A DNA stretch of 64,000 nucleotides, from assembly GCA_025677815.1 (NCBI GenBank), contig JAIXMP010000037.1:248001-312000 (forward strand). Direction: 5' to 3'. Below are positions 49,974 to 62,367 of the stretch, piece after piece (position 1 is the stretch's first letter; each line of letters begins with the position of its first letter). Source of the stretch: Phascolomyces articulosus. Taxonomy: Eukaryota; Mucoromycota; Mucoromycetes; Mucorales; Lichtheimiaceae. The position numbers were made by a program, and so were the translations under genes. The notes below the pieces were generated by a model. It worked only from the letters and a program-made list of their open reading frames with translations, was not told the origin of the DNA and did no database searches.

Positions 49974-50733
49974 TTCCACTCCTTTTATATCATTTGTAGC
50001 CACTTTTTTCAATAAATGTTGAAAATGCGTTTATACACAAATGGTAACAATAATAAGAATAAAGATGTATCCTATAAACTATTACTTGACTTTTAGAAAA
50101 GAAATAGCACCTTCGGCGCACCAACATGTTAATAAATATTCTCTTATCTACACCCGCCTTTTAGATAGTTTGTTTTTTACATCATGTTGCTGTGTTTCTG
50201 CCATCATCAACCACCACCGCCTTTACATATTTTTTTTTCTTGAATTGTATTTGTCACCAATAAATCTTTAAACGTTCTTTATAACACACATAATTCAAAT
50301 GATGTATATAATCCTGCATAGTCAAATATTATACCATAAAAACATGCATAGTATCGATTCAAACTTAAAAAATTGAAAAGCAGTTGGATCGTTAGCCCTA
50401 ATTTGTTGCTTGGGATGAATCAATTTCCCAAGGTTTATGGCTCAATTTTGATTGTGTGGCGAATTTCCAAAAACTATGGGTTCATTTTCATGCAAGTGGC
50501 CAATTTAATTTCTAACGCTGTTCGCTGTACGTAAAGATCATAAAAGCGGTACTTACTCCGATCCTTCCATATTATCCAGGCTGTGCATAAATAATGGTGA
50601 ACAGACAACAACAGATCCTAAAGACTTTTCATACATCGCATAGAACGCATAAAAATACAACCAAATTTTTGGGACTTTGACACGCTTTATCCGACGACCT
50701 CTTCCTTTTTTTTCGCGATAAAAGGGAAGAGCC
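49974..50733. other. Spacer upstream of the RuvC-nuclease relic
   Basis: AT-rich, short chance frames only. No TIR or other terminus of the downstream element could be identified here. Confidence 0.4.
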
Positions 50734-53340
50734 ATGTCGAACCAACCGACCTCAATGGATGTGGATGATCTCCAGAGTTTATAAGATTTACAAAAGGAGA
50801 CCGAAAAAAACTTTCGCTAAAGGTAATATAAGTATTATGGCATCGTGATTTGACAAATGTCAAGTATAATCGTATTATAATATTCAACAACAAACTTTAC
50901 ATGTCTATAGAAATTGAAATTCATGGTTTTAATTTTGAAGTGAAATTAAAGGAATCTTTCATTTTTGCTCTTGAAACATCACCAAGACCAATAACAAATG
51001 ACGTGAACATATACCAACGCGCGTACAATTCTTCTGCAGGAGAGCCCATAGCACCAGGCAACGTCAAAGCAAGTTTTAGGTAGCTCTCCAAAACCATTGT
51101 ATTGTCGTTGATGGTGACGATAAAACCAAGGCCACTATTATTTGTGACATGATGAAAACATTGTTTTTGGAAAATCCACCCCAGCCAATATCCTCATTAG
51201 CAATTCCCATGTGCGTCCTATCAAAGGGATTTCTGCATAACCTGCACACTTGCATGCACTACATAAAAGCGTCATGTTATTCTTCGCATAAATTTACCCA
51301 AAAAGAGCTACAAGTCGTTGCCAATGTTGTGAACTACTTTCTTCGACCGCATGCTCCAATAAGTACGACTGCTATGGGAAATGACACCAAAACATATTCA
51401 ATGTTTGAACTGGCACCACTTGCACATACCAGGCAGAAGGTTTTGTCAGCAATTGGACTTGCAAAACAAGTATGGAAGAATACACTTAATTCTACAAGGT
51501 CCGTAGCATTATCAGTGTCAGAAGTTTTTCTGTATGAGATTCTTGCTAATACGTACACTATCTTTGGAAACACGAATGATCCTATAACAAGCCATGACGA
51601 AGCTTCTGATGAAAGGAAGGCTTTCTTATCAAGCTTTTTCAATTACAACAAAGTAACCCAGCTACTCCACAAACAAAATCTCAAATTTGAGGACAGTGTG
51701 ATATACGTGGATAGGTGACGAGCTCGATGGATTGGTTCAAGATCAGTTAGCCATGATTTGAAAAGAAAGCAAGATTCGTATGCTGAACCACTGTCTGAAA
51801 TCGATCGCACAATGATCAAAGAGTAAATTCGAAATGTTACAACAGAAGTCAACAGCCTTACCTCGAAAGTGACAGTTGCTAAAAAGAATTTAGTTTCTTC
51901 AATGAATAAGCGCACTGAAGCATCTACCGCGTTCAAATCTATGAAAAAATTGAAGTCAGGAGATGGTCATGGATCAACCAACATACCTAGCAATGAACAA
52001 CTACTATCTGAAGCAGAACTTCGTTTACAAGATACAATAGAACAAGTTGCTAAGAATTGGAAAATATGGGATAATCAGCATGAGACTCTTCGTATCAAGC
52101 GATCACATCTTTATATTTTGAATAAGGTTGACAAAAATCAACCACTACGCAAACATGATCAGGTAAATTACAACTTCTTTTTTCTTTCATATTTTAATAT
52201 GTATGATGAAAATAATACTACTGTATATATAACCTTGTGTAGTACTATAGGTTTCCATTGGTAAATTTGACTTGTTTGATGAAAAAGTCTATGTGACGAC
52301 GGGAAATGACCCTGGTATAGTAACTACAACAACAAAGATAGGAACACCGGCAATTGATATGTTTCAAGACATAAATCGATATGCTTTGCTGTACGTTTTG
52401 GAGGAACGTAACAATGGTTCCTCTATGGATACTTCCGAAGAAGAAGACACAGTGTCATCATCACATCCCAAAGGTTATCCACAACAACAACAACTAACTA
52501 TAAAAAAATTGCAACACCCAATGAAGCACAAGGCAAAACATATCAACTTTTCCACGTTATCCACAAAACACCGCAAGAAGAGGCAGAAGAACAAGAGAGA
52601 CGGGAAAGAAACCTCAGCAGAACAGATAAAAAGTCAAGAGAAATTCGAGAGAAGAAAACATATCGATAACTTGCAAGCAATATCTGCAAAAAATATCGCT
52701 GGGGATTGGAAAAATGCAAAAGTACTGCATTGTATGGGGTCAGTCGTGGGTTCCACGTATGTTTTGTTTTCCTGCTTCTTTTTACATAATTAAATATGAC
52801 CAAACCATTACTTATTCATTATTCTAACCATATTATAATATATATAGGAAATAACCCTATTCGAGGACATGCAAGAAGAGAGAAAGCAAAAAGGTTAAAA
52901 CAGCATTATCCTCCAACAGCAATGACACAATAGTTCCATGAGATGAATATCTGACTTCATCTATCCGTCCTTTTTGTTAGAAACGTGTATTCGCACATTC
53001 GTACAAAAGAAAGGGAATAGCCATTATTTCCAATGGCGCTAAAATATGTATAAACCGCCTCTGTGTTTCAAACAATGGCCATTTTAATACAATGAGTAGA
53101 GATTCACTGGGAGTATGTAATATTGCTATCAGATGCTTATCATCTATCCTTGCAAACGATAATCAACCACTTCCACCATACCGACATACATCAGCTCCAA
53201 CCAAGCAAACCAAAGAATATTTGATAACCAACTACAATATCCCTGCGATGACTCCTTTGATATTTGTTACATGTTTTTTATATTTCTTGAGAAACTATAC
53301 AATCATGTTTTCCTCTGACATTCTTTTAAAAGAACTGTAA
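50734..53340 (+). pseudogene. Fanzor/OrfB-type RuvC-nuclease transposon gene, decayed
   Basis: An ATG at 50734 opens SNQPTSMDVDDLQSL, broken by a TAA. A frame from about 50904 to 51080 and, after a one-base shift, one long frame to 52162 cover about 400 residues, crossed by two stops, TGA 51716 and TAA 51824. A CAG/GTAAAT donor and TATAG acceptor (52163-52250) join it to GKFDLFDEKVYVTTGNDPGI and VTTTTKIG, the RuvC-I strand with Asp in an (G)xDPG setting. Then come basic helices, NIRGHARR-like GNNPIRGHARREKAKRLKQ and, from about 53030, a Cys-containing stretch leading to HFNTMSRDSLGVCNIAIRC, the RuvC-III strand with its Asp. This layout belongs to the eukaryotic TnpB-like (Fanzor) RNA-guided nucleases common in Mucoromycota. 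The RuvC-II glutamate is not visible. Frames and stops show it is dead. Confidence 0.65.
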
Positions 53341-53370
53341 TAAGATCCCCATCGCAACACATGGGAAACA

Positions 53371-53462
53371 CGAAAAAAAGGTGCATCTTTTTTTATGGCC
53401 GGCAAAAGGTCACATCGACCAAGTGAGAAATCGAAAAAGTGTACCTTTTTTTTTCTGTGCTT
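53371..53462. repeat. Short foldback with A-run/T-run inverted ends
   Basis: The left end AAAAAAAGGTGCATCTTTTT is answered on the right by AAAAAGTGTACCTTTTTTTTT in inverted orientation. The left motif recurs in the same orientation at 53826-53846. Confidence 0.45.
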
Positions 53463-53470
53463 GTTCCTTT

Positions 53471-53474
<4 letters not shown>

Positions 53475-53502
<28 letters not shown>
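53475..53502. repeat. 28 bp poly-A run
   Basis: Unbroken A tract. Confidence 0.95.
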
Positions 53503-54742
53503 CGAGAATTATCCTTCATATAATTAATAATAATTTCTAAACTACAGTAAGTCTTTATATCATTATACATTATTTTTATAATACATACGTTATATAACTC
53601 TATAGCTGATAATTAGTATATAATCATTGATGATAAAAACGGGCGATCTAGTGTATATTTCTATTGTGGGCAATTTAGTTTTAACATCTACCCAGTAGTA
53701 TCATACTGACTTATTGGTGTATATATTTATTATTGTTGTTAAATTTTTCTTGCATATGCATGTTACTGTTTGATATATGGAATGTAACAGCTCGACAGGA
53801 TATTTTGAAATTATATACAAGTGCACAAAAAAAGGTGCATCTTTTTCATGACACCCGTAATACATAGTCGTGTTGAATGTACTAGGTAAGTTTGATTTAT
53901 TTATATGTATTTTTCTAATAAATAGCTACACTATAGTATACATAAGACGAATGGTTCCTTGTATCATAGTTTGGATAGTTAAAGAGACATTTATAACAAA
54001 CCAAATAGAAGTAACTCAAAATGAACTACTATACTCTCATCTGCATCTAATGGACGACAACACTTTATTCAATGTTAAAGGACACCATCTGGATATATGC
54101 CGATATTTTTCATAAATCCTGATCGAATATGGTTAAAACTAATCAATGATTGGTGTACCTCAAAATGGTTCTGTTACGTCGAAATTTCAGAAGGTGTATA
54201 TCGGATATCATCATAGTGTGTAGTACTATCATGAGTTTTTATCTTTACTAGAAAGTGTTGTCATTTTGGATAGAATTATATTTTATGCAACAAAAGTAAT
54301 CCATTATCCTACTCTTTTCAATAAAAGAAAGTATATCAAGAATAAATCTATTAATTCATGGAAAAAAAAGCCCCTCATCGAACAAAAGGGTTTTTTTATT
54401 TGACATATCTAGTATTTCAGACTTTCTTGCTTCATAGGAAGTATAATTTTTTTTTTGTACATTTCCAAATGATTTCCTGTTAAAACTCAAGGCTTTCATC
54501 GTGTATATTTTTAGGAAACTTTTTTTTTAAAAAATAAAATAGTCTCTACTTAATGCATGGTCAGTTGTTTATTGCATAAATGTTTTAAATGGATTGATCT
54601 CTTTAAAAAAGGGTTGTGTGTCACCCCAAAAATCAGTAAGCTGGGTATATAATGTGTATAAAGCAAATCGCAGCAAAGTTGTTCGCCAAAAAAAAAAGAC
54701 CTCGTTTTTCTTTTTTCATTACTTAATTCTTCATCGATCTAA

Positions 54743-57233
54743 ATGTCGGTCGACAATTTTAAGACAAATATTTATGAATACCTTGAAACGTTACCGACAT
54801 TAACTTTTTTACGATTATTTGAAAAACCAGCAACATGTTTAGCCATCTTTCGGTAAATGATTGTTTATACCATCGTTATGAATACTGGATCTTTTTTTTT
54901 ACAAGTATTAATTGAATTACTATTCTATATAAAAATAAAAAAAAGATTACTTCCTAGTATAGGACGACAAATTGTAATGTCATTTTTATATGTTGAGACA
55001 GATATTCAAATTCAAGATGTCAATAATTGGGTGAATAAGGATGGAGAAAAGTAAGTTTCGTAAACAAAAAAGAAAGGTTTATTGCTGTCAAAAATGCTAA
55101 AATACGTGACTCCCTTTATAGAATGTTACCAGAAGCATTACATAAATTAGCTCGGTTACGTATATTGAATCATCAAAATAATATATTGATTATGAATGAA
55201 ACGTTTCGAAAAGAATTTAGAAACGCGTTAACGGGAGGGTAAACTATTGGGATAGGTTTTGTTGTTTTTTTTTTTTTTAAAAAAAAAAAGTAAAATGATA
55301 CTCTACTCTATGTTCTTATATATATATATATATATATTTATTGTTTTATGATTCTTTTAGAGGTGCTCAACAATCATTTGGTTTACCATGTACAACACCT
55401 GATAAACATTCTGTGGATATCCCGTTCCTGGATCAATATGCTACGCAGCAATGGGAATCTATTTTACATTATATGGTGGGCACTTCATCTAGTAAAAAAC
55501 CGAGTCGTGGTGTTTTAAATCTTCTTCAACGAAGTCAATTGATGCAACCCAGGTTAGGAATGAGGAGAGGAGCAATATTTAGTTTTTTTTGTGGATAAAA
55601 GAGAGAATGCGACAATCATGTTAAACTGATTCCTTGGACTATGATCTAAAAGTAGTTCAGATAATGCTGATGGATTACAAATTACCAACAAAGGTTTTCA
55701 ATTTCTATTACAAGATGTGAATACACAAGTGTGGGCATTCTTACTCCAATATCTGAATATGGCAGAGGTAATTAGAGGAAAGAGGGATGGACTAATAGCA
55801 AGCAAAAAAAGGGGACAATTTCTTTTTCTCTTTGGATCTAAAAAGTTCTGCTATTTAGGTATTACAAATGGATCTAGTCGAAGTTCTCAATTTCCTCTTT
55901 CAATTAGGCTCATTAGAGCTTGGTGAGGTAAGTAAAAATAAAAATAAAAATAAAATAAGAATAGAGATGAACGATAAATGTCATTTATATTCAATTTTGT
56001 CAAAAACCTATATAGAATTATTCAGTTGAAACGTTGACTCAAACACAGCAACAAATGTTGGAGGATTTACGTGATTATGGCATTGTATACCAACGAAAGG
56101 TATATATCAAGAGGGAAAGGGGAGATAAGGATCATACCAAAGAAAAATAATATAAAACTAAAAGTATGGATTTGATATACTGTGTTTTTTTATAGAGGGG
56201 ATCACGACGTTATTATCCTACGCGGCTTGCAACCACATTAACATCAGGTAATATGGCTATTGCGGGTGCAGCATTAAAAAATGTCACAGCTGGGGATACT
56301 AGTAAGCCAGCTACTGTCAATGGTGCGACTGGTGCAACCGCAGCTACTGGTGCGGATGAAGAAAGTGAACAAGGATTTATTATTCTTGAAACCAATTATA
56401 GAATTTATGCATATACCGGTAACGTGTATTTTTTTTTTTTGACTGGGGGAGATGGATGCGCTAAAAAAAATGGAAAGTTTTTCTCTGATAAAACGAATGT
56501 TTATTAAACCCAATTTAATATATATATAGAATCACCACTACAAATTGCTGTATTGAATTTATTTGTTCAATTACAATCTCGATTCAGAAACATGGTAGCA
56601 GGTGTTATTACACGTGATAGTGTTAGAAATGCATTGATTAAAGGCATTACTGCACGTCAGGTATATATACAAAGGGTGGGGAGTGAAGTCTTATATTTGT
56701 ATATCCAATATTTATATATTCTATTTTAAAGATGATATCCTATTTAGAAACGCATGCTCATCCTCAAATGAAAAAGAAAGTAAGTTTAAAATTACATTTT
56801 TGAGAAAATAAGGTATGCCAACAAAATGAAAAAATGGACTGATACCATTTTCCTACTATGATTATCATTATTAGACGCCTATATTACCGCTCACTGTAGT
56901 CGATCAAATTCAATTATGGGAAATGGAACGATGTCGTCTTAAATCGCATGAAGCTTATCTTTATCATGAATTCAATATGCAAGCTGATTTCGATGCTGCT
57001 GAAAAACATGCTAGAGATATTGATGTATTGCTATGGTCTAATCCAAAGAAGCGTACCATGGTGATTGCTCATGGGTAACTATTGAATCATTCAATGACTA
57101 TGACATTCCACCAAAAATAGTGCTACTATGTTACTAACTAACCAATGTTATATTATTATTTATTATTATTAGTGGACATGACCAAGTGAAAGGATTTGTA
57201 AAACGACGTTTACAAAATCCATCCAGAGGTTAA
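54743..57233 (+). CDS. TFB2: TFIIH subunit TFB2 (p52)
   Basis: Twelve exons: 54743-54852, 54946-55050, 55122-55238, 55361-55552, 55653-55767, 55859-55927, 56016-56099, 56196-56418, 56530-56660, 56732-56779, 56875-57074 and 57173-57233 (484 aa, normal). Order: [20 protein letters not shown] with [47 protein letters not shown] with [107 protein letters not shown] and the C-terminal [20 protein letters not shown] domain that binds Tfb5. Tfb2 anchors and stimulates the XPB helicase in transcription initiation and nucleotide-excision repair. An Ala/Thr/Gly-rich insert (about residues 290-320) lies between conserved blocks. All introns are short and have GT-AG ends. Confidence 0.94.
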
Positions 57234-58345
57234 TTCAAAAAAAAAGAAAATGTATATTAATAACTCTATTCTTCTATTTTTTTTAAGAAACACCCCATCT
57301 AATATATGTGAGGTAGAAATTGGCACTTTATTGTAAATAGATCGCATAATCATAATAATAATCATTATAATAATATTCATGATATAAACTACAACCATCA
57401 TTCGTTTTTTTTTTTTTTGAAGTGTTGATCCTATTGCGGAGCTTGTTTACTATGCATTTTATGTACCTTAATTACATATGAAAAAACACATAACCTTACC
57501 TACTAGCTGAATATATCATGATAACACATATTGTTTCTGATATAATAATATATACCTTCTGAAAAGAAAAATGTATTTCTATATATTATAATATATAAAA
57601 GAGTTATACGTGTGATCAACTTTAAAAAAGAGTCAGTTTACTGATCATGTGTATGTAATAATAAGGAGAGAGGGGAGAAATAGACTTTTTTAAGTTTATA
57701 TATATTAGTGTTGTACACAACAAAATGCACTTGCTCCGATCCTATGTAGTTGCATAATAACTTCCTTTTTTAATGACATCCTCTCTCCTTCAATAGATCG
57801 TCAAAAGAAGAAGGGGTGGGTTTAATGATTGTTTTAATAGCAATAATGATGGATATGAGTTGTATCAATAATTACCAAGTATTTATTAAATAAATATGGT
57901 TACAATGATATATTTTCAAATGCGTTTCACAAGCATAATCGTGTATTGCAATAGGTTCTAAAAAAACTGTACCTGATGATAAAATTCGAAACTGTCAGGT
58001 GAATTATTAAAATCCTTCATAGAGCCAAAGGCACGTCAAAAAAGAAACCTCCAGGATTTTTTTTATTCGTAAAAAAAAAAAGATCGCTTTTTGTTTTTTT
58101 AATATAATACCTCTTTTATTTTTTAATATACCCTCTTACTTCTTTTCTTTCCTTTATATATATAAACACTTTTGAACGTTCGTGTGTTCACTTGACATTG
58201 TAAAAAAAAAGGTTCGGCCCTTTTTTCTCATTCCCTATTTGTACTTATTTTTAAATTGACTTTTCTTTTATACGACTCTTTTTTTTCAATAGTATACCCC
58301 TCTCTCACATTCCATTCTATAAATCAACCGGACCATATTAATAAT
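57234..58345. other. Spacer and promoter of the next gene
   Basis: About 1.1 kb of AT-rich DNA. A TATA-like CCTTTATATATATAAACAC lies at about 58150-58169, roughly 180 bp upstream of the next ATG. No gene recognised. Confidence 0.4.
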
Positions 58346-59818
58346 ATGCGCAAAAGGAACTTTTTCTTTATACTATGTTCCGTTGTCCTGATGGCCCGTT
58401 TGTTCCAGATCCAGATGATCAAACGAAGATCATCTGATTCACTCATACTCTCAAAGTCAACAGTAGCACCGGGCATGAGTACTGCAGCAGCAACTGCACC
58501 ACTTATATTACCGGTTGTTAAACGAGGTCTTCAAGAAGACTATTGTTATATATACGAAGGTATATTTTCAACAGCCACCAAAACGTTGGATCGAGCCACT
58601 GAATTTATTGGTGAGCACGTGGATATTGTTCAAGATGCAGTAGAAGATGGTTATTTTTGGGCCGTGTCAAGGTTCAATCATGTCATTGAAACAGTATGGG
58701 ATGTCATGATGGATATTTATCTGGCTCCGGAATTGGAATGGTGTATGTTTTGGTCGGTATTGAATCGATATTTACATCATCAACAACAGCAACAGCAACA
58801 ATCACAACAGCATCCTGAAAAGGATGATATGAGGGAAGATATGGATAATCCTATTGATGATGATGAGGATACAATGAAAAAACCAGTGGCTGTTACACTT
58901 TTGGGAAATAAAGAATATGAAATGAATTGGAACGAGATTGTTTGTTCGGCACCATTGGAATACGGTCTACGAGCACCTCAATTACAACAAGAATTCCGTA
59001 AGCTTGCCAATCGAGCCATTACCAAAACACGACATACAATCCAATCCAATCAAGTCGATTGGTTACATACATTACGAGGTATACAACAATCTGTGATGGA
59101 TGCTCATTCTACTCTTTTGGTCCAATACAATGAACAACAACAAGAAAAAGAAGAAGATCAAAAGGCATTGATTCATCATATGCGCAATTCTCGAAGACGA
59201 TTAAAACGTCTTATTCGACATCAAGTTACTGAAATTCATATGCACTCAATTCGAAGTTTCCGTCGTTTGGATAAAACCATTCATCGAATGTTTCATGATG
59301 CAGGCATGACACCGATGGTCGATACAAGTTCTCAGATGGTGTGTTTGGATAAATTACGACAGTATATTATGCAACTATCTCGACAGCAATATGAACATGG
59401 AATGGATCGGATTTTGACTACCGGGAAAATTTTCGGTCATGCTGTCATGGATACATTGGAAACTTCATTGACGGTATTTATGGATGAGAGTATGAAGGAT
59501 AGAAAAGAGTACGATCCTTTGGATGGTGCAGGAGGTTATTATTTGATTGGTGTAAATGGAACAGATGTCATGGTCACAACTGTCCCCATGGTCGTTTATT
59601 CATCCATGAAACGAGTGGATGTGGATCTGGCGATCTTGGCAAAAACATCCACGGATATTTCGGAAGAAATGGAAAAACAAATGTGTGGATCTTGGGAAGC
59701 TGCTTCTCGACAAATGAGTCGATCAGAAGATACTTGGTATCATTGGTTAATTGACTGGTGGAACTTTTTGAAATTTACATTATGGGTCGTGCTTAAAGTG
59801 ATTATCTCGTTCTTCTAG
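58346..59818 (+). CDS. Unknown membrane-anchored protein (490 aa)
   Basis: The first ATG of this open frame is at 58346 (MRKRNFFFILCSVVLMARLF): two basic residues and one hydrophobic helix, a signal anchor or signal peptide. The body has WDVMMDIYLAPELEWCMFW, a polyglutamine tract followed by an Asp/Glu-rich linker, a long Arg-rich helical stretch (RRRLKRLIRHQVTEIHMHSI), and a second conserved-looking part (YYLIGVNGTDVMVTTVPMVV). It ends in a hydrophobic helix WVVLKVIISFF. So both ends are hydrophobic and the middle is helical and charged. I do not recognise the family. A protein-like open stretch with an AG acceptor at 59914-60021 (YTHDYHEYLPQVKYLYQHY) could be a further exon, but joining it at GTACGT creates a TAA. 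Confidence 0.7.
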   Translation: MRKRNFFFILCSVVLMARLFQIQMIKRRSSDSLILSKSTVAPGMSTAAATAPLILPVVKRGLQEDYCYIYEGIFSTATKTLDRATEFIGEHVDIVQDAVEDGYFWAVSRFNHVIETVWDVMMDIYLAPELEWCMFWSVLNRYLHHQQQQQQQSQQHPEKDDMREDMDNPIDDDEDTMKKPVAVTLLGNKEYEMNWNEIVCSAPLEYGLRAPQLQQEFRKLANRAITKTRHTIQSNQVDWLHTLRGIQQSVMDAHSTLLVQYNEQQQEKEEDQKALIHHMRNSRRRLKRLIRHQVTEIHMHSIRSFRRLDKTIHRMFHDAGMTPMVDTSSQMVCLDKLRQYIMQLSRQQYEHGMDRILTTGKIFGHAVMDTLETSLTVFMDESMKDRKEYDPLDGAGGYYLIGVNGTDVMVTTVPMVVYSSMKRVDVDLAILAKTSTDISEEMEKQMCGSWEAASRQMSRSEDTWYHWLIDWWNFLKFTLWVVLKVIISFF

Positions 59819-60596
59819 TACGTAAAAACAAAAATAATATCAAGGTAAATCAATTTCTATTATATATAATTATCTTTTTCATGCTTGACGAACTTATTGA
59901 TTTCCTACAATTAGATATACACATGATTACCACGAATATCTACCACAAGTTAAATATTTATATCAACATTATCAACATAATACTATACCTCTCTGGCTAA
60001 ATTTTGCAAGTTTGTTTGCATGAGGATATGATGAACTGGCTTTCTATCATCCTTTCAACACTCTAATTTTACATAACAATAACAACAAAGAGCAATATAC
60101 TCTATCGTTGAATATCATAATAATATCATTCTATAGACATATTTTTTTATCATCCTCTCTATACCATATCCTCAACAACAACAATAACCAAAAAATTATA
60201 TTCTTCCACTTTATATGCATATCTGTCCAATTTCACATTACCTACCTTCCTCATCGTTATCCTTTATCTATTCCCAAAATACGAAATTTTTAAAAGTGTA
60301 TACCAAAGTAAAATACATGACAACAGCTATTTTTTTTCCAATACTATTTTTTAATCATTTTGTATTATAAAAACAAAGGGGGAATAGATATTTTATACAG
60401 AAAATACTTTTTTTTTCTTTCACAAGATTTTAAATGTTGAAAAGGGGTTACTATATGTTGTATATATGTTGAAAAGTTTGTCTTTTACAGAGTTTAAACG
60501 TTCATGGAGAAGGGTGGGGTAGAGAGAATAAAAAAATATACAAAAATACAAACAAACAAAAAAGAGTTTATAGATAAAAAAGAGTTTATAATGATT
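59819..60596. other. Intergenic between convergent genes, possible extra exon
   Basis: Includes the protein-like stretch at 59914-60021 discussed with the preceding gene. The rest is AT-rich 3' flank. Confidence 0.35.
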
Positions 60597-61812
60597 CTAA
60601 TCCTTTTTCTCTGAATTCAATTCCTTCAAGATAACATCAGCACCTGCCTTGAGCAAAGCTTCAGCAACTTGAGTACCTAATTGAGCTGCCACTTGTTCTT
60701 TGGTTTCCAACGAAGAAGTCAAGTCCAATTTGATTTGATCCTTGAATTCAGCCACTTGTTTACCATCCAAACTAGCCACCAATCCATCCAATGTCAACGT
60801 TTCTCCTTCCAATGAAGTATGCACACCAATAGGAACTGTACAACCTCCTTCCAATTTACGCATCATGGCACGTTCAGCGTTGCAGACAATATGGGTGGCT
60901 TCATCATCAATGGACTTGAGCAAGTTCAATACGCGTGTATCATTGGCACGACATTCAATACCCAAAGCACCTTGTGATACGGCATGTAACATCACACCAT
61001 TCAAAGTTTGATTGATACGTGGACCTAAACCAACACGAATGAGACCAGCAGCAGCTAAAACCAAAGCATCCAAGCCATTTTCAGGATCATCCAATTTCGA
61101 AAGACGAGTATGACTATATATCCAAAATTTAGTTAGTCATCCATTCTTTTTCAACACGATCTCAATCGTAACCCCATAATAAACCATTTTCCTTCTCCCC
61201 ATCGTTCTATCAACTTACATGTTGCCACGCTATAAAATAAATTAAGCATTTTCAGATAAAAAAAAGAAAGGAATTGAGTGTGTTGTAAAACATTAAACAT
61301 CAATAAATAAACAGATACTTCAAAAGGAATAGAATAATTACCACACTTCTAATCTCAAGATCAGGGCGTCTACGCATAATTTGTGCTGTACGACGAAGAC
61401 TGCTCGTACCTACAACGGCACCTTTAGGTAACGTATCCAGGGTATATTTTTTGTCTGTGCGTTCAGCCAAAACAAGAGCGTCATAAGGACTTTCCCGCTT
61501 CATAATAGCGCCAATAGCCATGGAAGGATCCAAAACAGTAGGAAGATCCTTGAAACTATGAACAACAAAATCAACGCGACCATCGTCCAAAGCCAACTCG
61601 AGTTCTTTGGTAAACAATGACTTTTCACCAATTTTGCTCAGGGCCACGTCGAGAATACGATCACCGGTGGTCGACATGGCTTCGATTTTGAACTCACAAT
61701 CGGGGAACTTTTGTTGTAATTCGTCTCTGACAATATAAGCTTGGGCCATGGCCAATTGGGATTTACGTGTACCAATGACAAATACTTTGGAATTATCGGT
61801 TGTGGAGGCCAT
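60597..61812 (-). CDS. HEM3: Porphobilinogen deaminase (hydroxymethylbilane synthase)
   Basis: Exons (minus): 61812-61342, 61229-61219 and 61113-60597 (332 aa). It reads [50 protein letters not shown] with [64 protein letters not shown], the cofactor-attaching cysteine in [13 protein letters not shown], and a C-terminal domain ending NSEKKD. The enzyme joins four porphobilinogen units into hydroxymethylbilane, an early cytosolic step of haem synthesis, using a dipyrromethane cofactor on that Cys. The RGN of the active-site RGN(I/V)xTRL motif is carried by an 11-nt exon between good splice sites, which exactly restores the motif and the frame. Length and residues are complete. Confidence 0.96.
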
Positions 61813-62367
61813 AATGTTGAATAGGAGGGAGGTGTTCTATAAGAGAAAAAAAAAGAAACAGACAGGTGTAAAAAGAGTTTTGTTATAAAGAACGGAAAAA
61901 AAGGTTTGTAAAAATTGTGCTGCTTTAGTAGTATATGTTGCGGGGAGAATCAGCTGGGGTTATATAAAAAGAATTGACATGCGAAAATTCCGTTTACTCA
62001 TCAGACCTGCAATGTTCCACACCGAAGATGAAATATATTCTTGATCTTTTTACTCTATTCATCCTATATATGTTAAATATGTAAACTATCGATTGATTAC
62101 ATTTTGTATATTTAATATATAAAAGGTTGGGCTTTTTATTGTTAACTATATGTCATATCTAGTCAAAATCATAACTATTTTACTAATAAAATTTATCGTT
62201 TTTATATATGTGGCTAAAACAAAGAAAAAAAAACCTAAAACATTTTCCCACCCCTTTTCTACTTCATCTCGTCCTTTCTCCAAATATAACTTCCTTTTGA
62301 AGGAAAACAACATTTTTAAAATAATAAAAAATAAGGAAGTATATCATCATCATCATCATCGTTCTCA
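61813..62367. other. Spacer between HEM3 start and MIOX 3' end
   Basis: AT-rich. It holds the HEM3 promoter, with a TATATAA-type stretch near 61959-61966. No gene seen. Confidence 0.4.

Larger units (their letters stand above)
53341..54742. other. Intergenic with repeat debris
   Basis: Contains copies of an AAAAAAAGGTGCATCTTTTT motif (53374 and 53826), an inverted relative at about 53436-53458, a 28-base A run, and AT-rich DNA up to the TFB2 start. No gene is seen; 53870-54115 is an 81-codon chance-like frame. Confidence 0.45.
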
